Shown in pieces: positions 59,148-64,000 of a stretch of DNA of 64,000 nucleotides. The translations under genes were made by a program, and so were the position numbers. The notes below the pieces were generated by a model. The model saw nothing but the letters and a program-made list of their open reading frames with translations. It did not search any database and was not told the origin of the DNA. Each line of letters begins with the position of its first letter. The stretch's first letter is position 1. The DNA is taken from contig NZ_BMTS01000014.1 of assembly GCF_014649795.1 (NCBI RefSeq), forward strand, positions 1 to 64,000, given 5' to 3'. This stretch comes from Streptomyces melanogenes (lineage in GTDB: Bacteria > Actinomycetota > Actinomycetes > Streptomycetales > Streptomycetaceae).

Positions 59148-59177
59148 TTCCGTACGGAACCGGCCTGATCCGGATCA
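59148..59177. promoter_or_regulatory. Two perfect palindromes between the divergent defence operons
   Basis: TTCCGTACGGAA (59148-59159) and TGATCCGGATCA (59166-59177) are perfect 12-bp palindromes with centres 18 bp apart. They lie between the drmA start and the -35 of the rightward operon. They are candidate operators that could control both directions. No regulator gene is adjacent. Confidence 0.5.
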
Positions 59178-59183
59178 AGGTTC

Positions 59184-59212
59184 TTGGCCGAGGCTGTGAC
59201 CTTCGTTACGGT
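59184..59212 (+). promoter_or_regulatory. Promoter of the DUF4365 operon
   Basis: TTGGCC (59184-59189), a 17-bp spacer and TACGGT (59207-59212) predict transcription from about 59220, giving a leader of roughly 75 nt. Confidence 0.55.
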
Positions 59213-59295
59213 GCGTTGCCCGAGGGGTACGACACGCGCATGGGGAGCCGGATGGCGCGATGTCGCGTGGGGGGACGAAGGGGGAGCGGGGGCAT

Positions 59296-59949
59296 ATGGC
59301 AGACGGCGCGACCGGCGGGATTCCGCATCAGTCGTCAGACGGCCTCTTGCAGCGCCTGTGCGGCCACCAGGGCGTTCCGCCGACCGACCCCGCACCCGAG
59401 CCGGGATGGGCACAGGGCTCGAAGGGCTTCGGGGACAACGGGCACAGGGGCGCGTTCGGCGAGGAGTTCATCCGCATGCTGGCCACGGCGGCCAACCTCG
59501 ACGTGACCCGCAAGGAGCGCGATCGGGTCGGCGTGGACTGGCAGCTGGGGTACGCGGGCCGGCGGGGAACCCGCAGGTTTCCGGCCATTGAGGCGCAGGT
59601 CAAGTGCACGTCGTCCCCCGACGTCAACGGCGACCACATCCGCTACAAGCTCAAGGTGAAGAACTACAACCAACTGGCCGGCCCCGACTACGAGATGCCC
59701 CGCTTCCTGTTCCTCGTCCTGGCACCCGCCGATCCCTTCGCCTGGGCGCACGCCACCGAGGACCGCCTGAGCCTGAGCCACGCCGCGTACTGGCTGTGCT
59801 TGCACGACCAGCAGCCGCTCCCCTCGGTGGCCCAGTCGAAGACGGACACCACTCGCACCGTCCACATCCCGCGTGCCAATCTGCTGACCGCCGACTCCTT
59901 GCACGACCTGTTCGCCGAGGACTACCGGGAGCTGGTGGGAGCGTCATGA
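59296..59949 (+). CDS. DUF4365-type PD-(D/E)XK nuclease-like protein
   Basis: 217 residues. The arrangement GAFGEEFIRMLATAANLDV, then DRVGVDWQL (Asp81) and AIEAQVKCTSS (Glu99, Gln101, Lys103), matches the DUF4365 version of the restriction-endonuclease-like fold, where D...QxK is common. DNA cleavage is plausible but unproven. ATG 59296 follows GGGAGCGGGGG; ATG 59260 is possible. It overlaps the next gene by 4 nt and is divergent from drmA. Confidence 0.72.
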   Translation: MADGATGGIPHQSSDGLLQRLCGHQGVPPTDPAPEPGWAQGSKGFGDNGHRGAFGEEFIRMLATAANLDVTRKERDRVGVDWQLGYAGRRGTRRFPAIEAQVKCTSSPDVNGDHIRYKLKVKNYNQLAGPDYEMPRFLFLVLAPADPFAWAHATEDRLSLSHAAYWLCLHDQQPLPSVAQSKTDTTRTVHIPRANLLTADSLHDLFAEDYRELVGAS

Positions 59950-61139
59950 CCGCGATCACGGACGCCGAGTTCGAGCAGGCCGCGACCCTCGCCCCCGGAG
60001 TCGTACGGCGTTATCTGAGCGGCAAGGGCTGGAGCGCGGAGCGCGACCTGTCCGGCGCCGAATTGTGGGAGTGGCGGCCGCAGGACGAGCCGGGACCGCC
60101 GTACGAACTCCTGGTGCCGGTGCAGCGCCGCCGTGACTACGCGGGGCGGGTCGCCGACATCCTGGAGACCCTGGCCGTGGTCGAGGCGCGGCCCCCGGGC
60201 GACATCCTTCGCGAGATGCGGTTGCCGCCGGTGGACTGGCAGTTCCTCCGCTTGGTACCGCCAGGCCCCTCGGGCACGGCCCCCCTCCTGGACCTGGTCT
60301 CGGCGCTGACCGGCCTGAAGGAGCTGCACACGGCTGCGGCCTCCTCGGCACTCGGCCCGCAGGCGGTACAGCCCGCACAGAAACCGCAGCGCGTGAAGGA
60401 TCACGTGGCGGCGGTACGGCTGGACCAGACCCGCGTCGGCAGTTACGTCATCGCCGTGCACACCCCTCTGCCGGAGGGACCGTACGGCGGACACGACCAG
60501 ACGGGCCAGGGGGCCCTCTTCGACGGGACGGAGGCCAGGCGCAGCATGCTGCATTCGGATTCGTCCGAACCCTTCGCCCGCAGAGTCTCCCGGATGCTCT
60601 ACGCGGGCGTCGCATGTGCGCGTGCGGCGGCGGACAGCACGCTGGCCGGGGACTCGGTCCCCCACGTAGAGCACATGGCGGGCGCCGGCCTGTCCGCGAA
60701 CCTCTGCGAGGCACTGGTGAAGATCGCGGGCGAGGAGCGCCGTGACTTCTCGCTGGCCTTCGCGTGGTCGTCCGAGAGGCCGATGGAGCAGCCCTCACCA
60801 CCGGTCGCGATCGGAGGACTGCACGCGGGCGCGCTGGAGGCGGTGGCGAAGGATCTGCGCGAGCGTCTGGGGCGGGAGGAGGGCGCGATGCTGCACGGTG
60901 TGGTCACCAAGTTGCACTGGGACGTCAACCCTAGTGAGGCGACGGTCTACGGTTCTCTCCTCCACGCGGATTCCCTGCGGCACAGGCGCGTCCGGGTGGA
61001 ACTGCGGGCAGAGGACATCGACAGGGCCACCGAGGCAGGGCGGAACGGTTGGGAGGTGACGGTGAGAGGCGATCTGGAGCCGCGTGGAACGGGTGTGCGG
61101 ATGCGGGGAGTGACGGAGTTCGTGGTGCGGCCGGAGTAG
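59946..61139 (+). CDS. Protein of unknown function coupled to the DUF4365 gene
   Basis: 397 residues with no recognised domain. It is soluble and has no signal peptide. It opens with EFEQAATLAPGVVRRYLSGK and has a WEWRPQDEPGPPYELLVPVQ segment, followed by mixed alpha/beta predicted content and a C-terminal beta-rich region (HRRVRVELRAEDID, WEVTVRGDLEPRGTG). The ATG overlaps the previous stop (ATGA), so the two products are probably made in equal amounts and may form a complex. The position beside drmABC suggests a defence role. It ends 90 bp before the convergent Uma2 gene. Confidence 0.7.
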   Translation: MTAITDAEFEQAATLAPGVVRRYLSGKGWSAERDLSGAELWEWRPQDEPGPPYELLVPVQRRRDYAGRVADILETLAVVEARPPGDILREMRLPPVDWQFLRLVPPGPSGTAPLLDLVSALTGLKELHTAAASSALGPQAVQPAQKPQRVKDHVAAVRLDQTRVGSYVIAVHTPLPEGPYGGHDQTGQGALFDGTEARRSMLHSDSSEPFARRVSRMLYAGVACARAAADSTLAGDSVPHVEHMAGAGLSANLCEALVKIAGEERRDFSLAFAWSSERPMEQPSPPVAIGGLHAGALEAVAKDLRERLGREEGAMLHGVVTKLHWDVNPSEATVYGSLLHADSLRHRRVRVELRAEDIDRATEAGRNGWEVTVRGDLEPRGTGVRMRGVTEFVVRPE

Positions 61140-61228
61140 CGGACCGGCCGGACCGGGGACTCCGTCCGCTGTGCGGCCCGAGGCGCCTTCGCGGTCAGGC
61201 GCTGTCCTGACGCCGACGACGCTCGGCG

Positions 61229-61837
61229 TCACTCGGGGACATCAGCCGCTGTATAGCGCGGCAGGCCATCGGTGGTGATGGTCCAGTCGGCGATGGTCAC
61301 GTCCTCGCCGTAGACGAAGTCCTTGCGGGTGGCGTACCGAGGGCCTTCGGGGGTGGGGTGGATGTCGGTGAGGACGGCTCCGGTGCCGGTACGGGGGTCG
61401 AAGACGGCGTAAACGGGGATGCCGATCAAGGGGTAGTCGCGCAACTTGGTGACCCAGTCGTTGTCCGGGTTGGAGCGGGAGACGATCTCTACGGCGGCGA
61501 TGAGCGTACGAGGGTCGAAGGACCCCTCTCCCTCCATGTCCGCCTCGGCGATCACCATGATGTCCGGGCGGCGCATGATGCCTTCCGGCTCCATCTCGAC
61601 ATCAGGCTCACCCGTGTGGGCCACGATCTCTTCGGGCATGACCTTCTCCAGGCGTTTCCGGAGACGGAGTGCGGTGAGTTCGTGCGGCCGCACCGGCGAC
61701 ATCATGTCGAGGACGATCCCTTCCTTGGTGATCTCGAACTTGCCGGGAAGGGTGCCGTCCGTGGACTCCACGAAGTCGCGCATGGCCCGGTACAGGTGGG
61801 AGGCGCCCTGTTGCGCGTTGTCCGGGGCGATGGTCAT
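61229..61837 (-). CDS. Uma2-family PD-(D/E)XK protein
   Basis: 202 residues. The Uma2 core is present: MSPVRPHELTALRLRKRLEK, RRPDIMVIAEAD (Asp) and LIAAVEIVSRSNPDNDWVTK, where E...K completes the nuclease motif, then YPLIGIPVYAVFDP. This family is greatly expanded in Streptomyces and its function is unsettled. ATG 61837 has CGAGGAGCGAG upstream; a longer frame begins at 61888. Confidence 0.85.
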   Translation of the reverse strand: MTIAPDNAQQGASHLYRAMRDFVESTDGTLPGKFEITKEGIVLDMMSPVRPHELTALRLRKRLEKVMPEEIVAHTGEPDVEMEPEGIMRRPDIMVIAEADMEGEGSFDPRTLIAAVEIVSRSNPDNDWVTKLRDYPLIGIPVYAVFDPRTGTGAVLTDIHPTPEGPRYATRKDFVYGEDVTIADWTITTDGLPRYTAADVPE

Positions 61838-61889
61838 GGCGCTCGCTCCTCGTCGTCTGTGCCCAGGGGCAAGGATCGTCACGTTCATG

Positions 61890-62741
61890 CTATGCGGCCT
61901 CCGGGAGATCGGATCGGCAGTCGCGGCACCGGCCGGGGGCCGGAGCGCGGAAGGGGCGGTCGCAGCCGTCGCAGGTCTGGAAGGGGTGTCTGGGGGCCGG
62001 GCTCGGCGGGGCCGGGGGCGGGAGCTGGGCCGTCAGGCGGTGGGCCAAGAAGGCGGCCGGGCGGATCAGCGGTTCCAGCGGGAGGTTCTCGGTGAGGGCG
62101 TGGCGTACGGCGGTGGGCGTGAGGTCGCGCTCCAGCCAGGCGGCGACGCCGGGGGCGAGGTGTTCGGCGTCCGTGGCGGAGAGGAGGAGGCGCGGGTCGT
62201 GGCGGCGGAGGACGGCGAGGACGCCGACGGCTGTCTGGAGGAGGGTGGGGGAGGGGTACGAGGGCTGGGGCACGGGCGGGAGCAGTCGCTTGCGCGGAGG
62301 CGGCTTGTCCGGTGCCGTGCGCCGGGCGGGCCTGCTCGGGGTGTCGGTCGAGGCGGGCCTGTGGCCCGGCCTGTTGCTGGAGACCGTACGGGTGATGATC
62401 CGGCCGGTCGGGGCCCGTAAGCGGGCGCGGCGCAGGTAGCCGTGGGTTTCGAGTTCGCGCAGGGCGGCCGCGATACGGGTGGGGCCCTCCGGGAAGCGGG
62501 CTGCGAGGGTCTTGATGTCGATCGCCGTGCCCGGTCGCACCGATTGGATGTAGCAGCCGAGCCCGATCGCCAGCAGCGACAGCTCCTGGTGCTGGGCGAG
62601 GTCGTTGCCGATCACCGTGAAGTTCTCGGTGAGGCGGACGTTGTCGTGGACCACGCCGGAGTTCGGGCGCGCGTGGGGGTGGTTTTTGCCCGGGATACGG
62701 GACTGGGCGCGCGAGGGCGCGCTAGGGTTTTCGGAGCCCAT
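61890..62741 (-). CDS. Helix-turn-helix (winged-helix) protein with C-terminal zinc ribbon
   Basis: 283 residues. Residues 30-110 form a winged helix-like DNA-binding domain (LSLLAIGLGCYIQSV, IDIKTLAARFPEGPTRIAAA, LRELETHGYLRRA). A Pro/Arg-rich linker and a helical region follow, and the end has two CxxC pairs (CDGCDRPF, CRDCRSD). It resembles Streptomyces regulators found beside RsbW-like ATPases and XRE proteins. ATG 62741 has GAGGA 6 nt upstream. Targets are unknown. Confidence 0.72.
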   Translation of the reverse strand: MGSENPSAPSRAQSRIPGKNHPHARPNSGVVHDNVRLTENFTVIGNDLAQHQELSLLAIGLGCYIQSVRPGTAIDIKTLAARFPEGPTRIAAALRELETHGYLRRARLRAPTGRIITRTVSSNRPGHRPASTDTPSRPARRTAPDKPPPRKRLLPPVPQPSYPSPTLLQTAVGVLAVLRRHDPRLLLSATDAEHLAPGVAAWLERDLTPTAVRHALTENLPLEPLIRPAAFLAHRLTAQLPPPAPPSPAPRHPFQTCDGCDRPFRAPAPGRCRDCRSDLPEAA

Positions 62742-62890
62742 CGGGAAGTCCTCTTCTTCCTCGGTGGTCAGGCCCTCGCACTGGGATGCCAGTCCCGGCG
62801 AGGGCCGTCGCATGTCTGCGGTTGTGTGGTGTTGCTCGCGCTGAGCGTAGAGCAGGCAACCGGTCCCAAATCCGGCCGAGTTGGGCATAT

Positions 62891-63457
62891 TCACTCGTGG
62901 GAGTGAGTCTGCCCGGCGGGAGGGAGGGGTGGGGCTTGGCGGGGTTCTTTCTCCCCAGTGGGTGGTTCATAGGGAGCGCAGGTCAGACCGGGGTGTGGGC
63001 CTTCAGGCTTCGGTGATTCCGTTGCCGGGAAGGTGACTTCGGCCCATACCGTCTTGCGGGGTGGCACGCCTGGGATCACTCCCCAGCGGTCGGCGAGTGT
63101 GGCTACGAGGAGCAGGCCCCGGCCGGCTTCGTCGGTGGGGGTGGCGTCGTGGGGTCGCGGTAGCCGGTCACGGCGTGTGTCGGTGACCTCGATGCGGAGG
63201 GTTTCGCCGATCACGTACAGCAGGAGCTGGAAGTTCCGGCCGGGGATACGGCCATGGGTGGCGGCGTTGTTCGCCAGTTCGGCGACGATGTGCCTCGCCG
63301 GATCCAACGGGAGTTCCCAGGCGCGGAGTTGCTCGGTTGCGAGCAGGCGGGCGAGGCGGGCGCCGCGTGGTGTGGGAGACAGCTGGACACTGAAGTTGCG
63401 GATGTAGCCGTCGGATTGGGTGGGCTGCTCTGTCGGCCCGGCGAGTTTCTGATTCAC
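62891..63457 (-). CDS. RsbW/SpoIIAB-like ATP-binding regulatory protein
   Basis: 188 residues. The GHKL ATPase boxes are IVAELANNAATHG (N box) and a GRGLLLVATLADRWGV glycine box, the pattern of the many Streptomyces anti-sigma-like serine kinases. The last 50 or so residues are Pro-rich and probably disordered. Its start ATG 63457 is 162 bp from a divergent XRE gene. Such ATPase/XRE (with DUF397) neighbours are common in Streptomyces development and conservon-like loci. Confidence 0.85.
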   Translation of the reverse strand: MNQKLAGPTEQPTQSDGYIRNFSVQLSPTPRGARLARLLATEQLRAWELPLDPARHIVAELANNAATHGRIPGRNFQLLLYVIGETLRIEVTDTRRDRLPRPHDATPTDEAGRGLLLVATLADRWGVIPGVPPRKTVWAEVTFPATESPKPEGPHPGLTCAPYEPPTGEKEPRQAPPLPPAGQTHSHE

Positions 63458-63619
63458 ATCACTCAGCGTGGCCGGATCTGCCTACCGTGAGGAGTGATGT
63501 CCTCGTTGCGTACGGTCACTGTACGGGCGTTGTCCGGTGCTGTCCGGGCTTGTCGGGGCGTTACGTACGAGTAAGGGCGTGGCTGGTACGAGGCGGTACG
63601 ACGGAGGGGCGGCGCGGAC

Positions 63620-64000
63620 ATGTCGGCGGGCACGGAGGCGGGGCGGCTCATTTCCGAGGCGGACGAGCCGGGGTGGGAGGTGGACCCCGACGACGAGTGG
63701 GGCGTGGCTGTTGTCGCCACCGTGGGGCGGCAGTTGAAGCTGCGGCGCGAAGCCGTGGGGATGCGGGCCGCCGAGTTCGGCAAGAGGCTCGGGTACGGCG
63801 AGGACATGGTCTACAAGATCGAGGGCGGGAAGCGGATTCCTCGGCCGGAGTATCTGGACGACGCCGACAGGGTGTTGGGGGCGGGTGGGCTGATCTCCGC
63901 GATGAAGGAGGACGTGGAGAAGGTTCGGTATCCGAAGAAGGTGCGGGATCTGGCCGACATGGAGGCGAAGGCCGTAGAGATCGGGATCTACGTCTGCAAC
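63620..64000 (+). CDS. XRE-family helix-turn-helix regulator, 3' end missing
   Basis: First 127 codons, cut by the right edge. VGRQLKLRREAVGMRAAEFG followed by LGYGEDMVYKIEGGKRIPRP is the XRE helix-turn-helix of Streptomyces Scr1/DUF5753-type regulators; the DUF5753 part lies beyond the window. ATG 63620 has a GGCGCGGAC upstream site. In the 162-bp divergent region CGTAC-n7-GTACG (63509-63525) is a possible operator. Confidence 0.8.
   Translation, partial: MSAGTEAGRLISEADEPGWEVDPDDEWGVAVVATVGRQLKLRREAVGMRAAEFGKRLGYGEDMVYKIEGGKRIPRPEYLDDADRVLGAGGLISAMKEDVEKVRYPKKVRDLADMEAKAVEIGIYVCN

Noticed and set aside
52852..61139. Pgl/BREX phage-resistance system
   Set aside because: No PglZ phosphatase, PglX methylase or kinase is present; the helicase/DUF1998/PLD trio fits DISARM.

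Overview
The window is GC-rich, codon-biased chromosomal DNA of a Streptomyces-type actinomycete. The gene order is that of the conserved Streptomyces core: a kor / two-component / second nuo locus, then htpX, rpmG-maoC-maoC, murB, aspC, tRNA-Trp-secE-nusG-rplKA, rplJL-rpoBC and rpsL-rpsG-fusA-tuf. GTG starts are frequent, 1-10 nt gene overlaps are common inside operons, and rpoB begins with TTG. All functional calls come from reading motifs and gene context; no database search was possible.

Left part (1-16.5 kb). A truncated 2-oxoacid:ferredoxin oxidoreductase alpha subunit (korA, minus strand) is followed by a LuxR-type response regulator and two tandem paralogous histidine kinases. Divergent from them is a ten-gene nuo operon, nuoA-B-C-H-I-J-K-L-M-N. 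It lacks nuoD and the NADH-input genes nuoE, F and G. NuoC carries a long repetitive tail. Next come an MscL channel with a zinc-ribbon tail, the HtpX protease and a coupled YccF membrane protein.

Middle part (16.5-31 kb). This holds an amino-acid permease, a GlsB-type membrane protein, an alkylation-repair pair (AlkB-like and Ogt), YajQ, tRNA-Tyr, an SDR-like protein and a probable catalytically dead amidohydrolase. It continues with tRNA-Thr, tRNA-Met, rpmG, two MaoC-type dehydratases, and a TetR/MFS efflux pair sharing one operator sequence. murB sits just after a large palindromic dispersed repeat and is followed by a second SDR-like protein, adenosine deaminase and aspC.

Transcription/translation core (31-50.5 kb). 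tRNA-Trp, secE, nusG, rplK, rplA, two lipoproteins, an L10 leader with attenuator, rplJ, rplL, rpoB, rpoC, rpsL, rpsG, fusA and tuf. Strong hairpin terminators and good -35/-10 promoters are visible. The resistance-determining stretches of RpoB and S12 look wild type.

Accessory part (50.5-64 kb). After a secreted PIG-L deacetylase comes the most interesting locus: a translationally coupled drmA-drmB-drmC operon (DISARM core: helicase, DUF1998 protein, PLD nuclease) on the minus strand. Divergent from it are a coupled DUF4365 PD-(D/E)XK nuclease-like gene and a gene of unknown function. The shared promoter region contains two perfect 12-bp palindromes. No methyltransferase gene is present, so this looks like a methylase-less DISARM variant. 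The window ends with a Uma2-family protein, a helix-turn-helix protein, an RsbW-like ATPase and a truncated XRE regulator.
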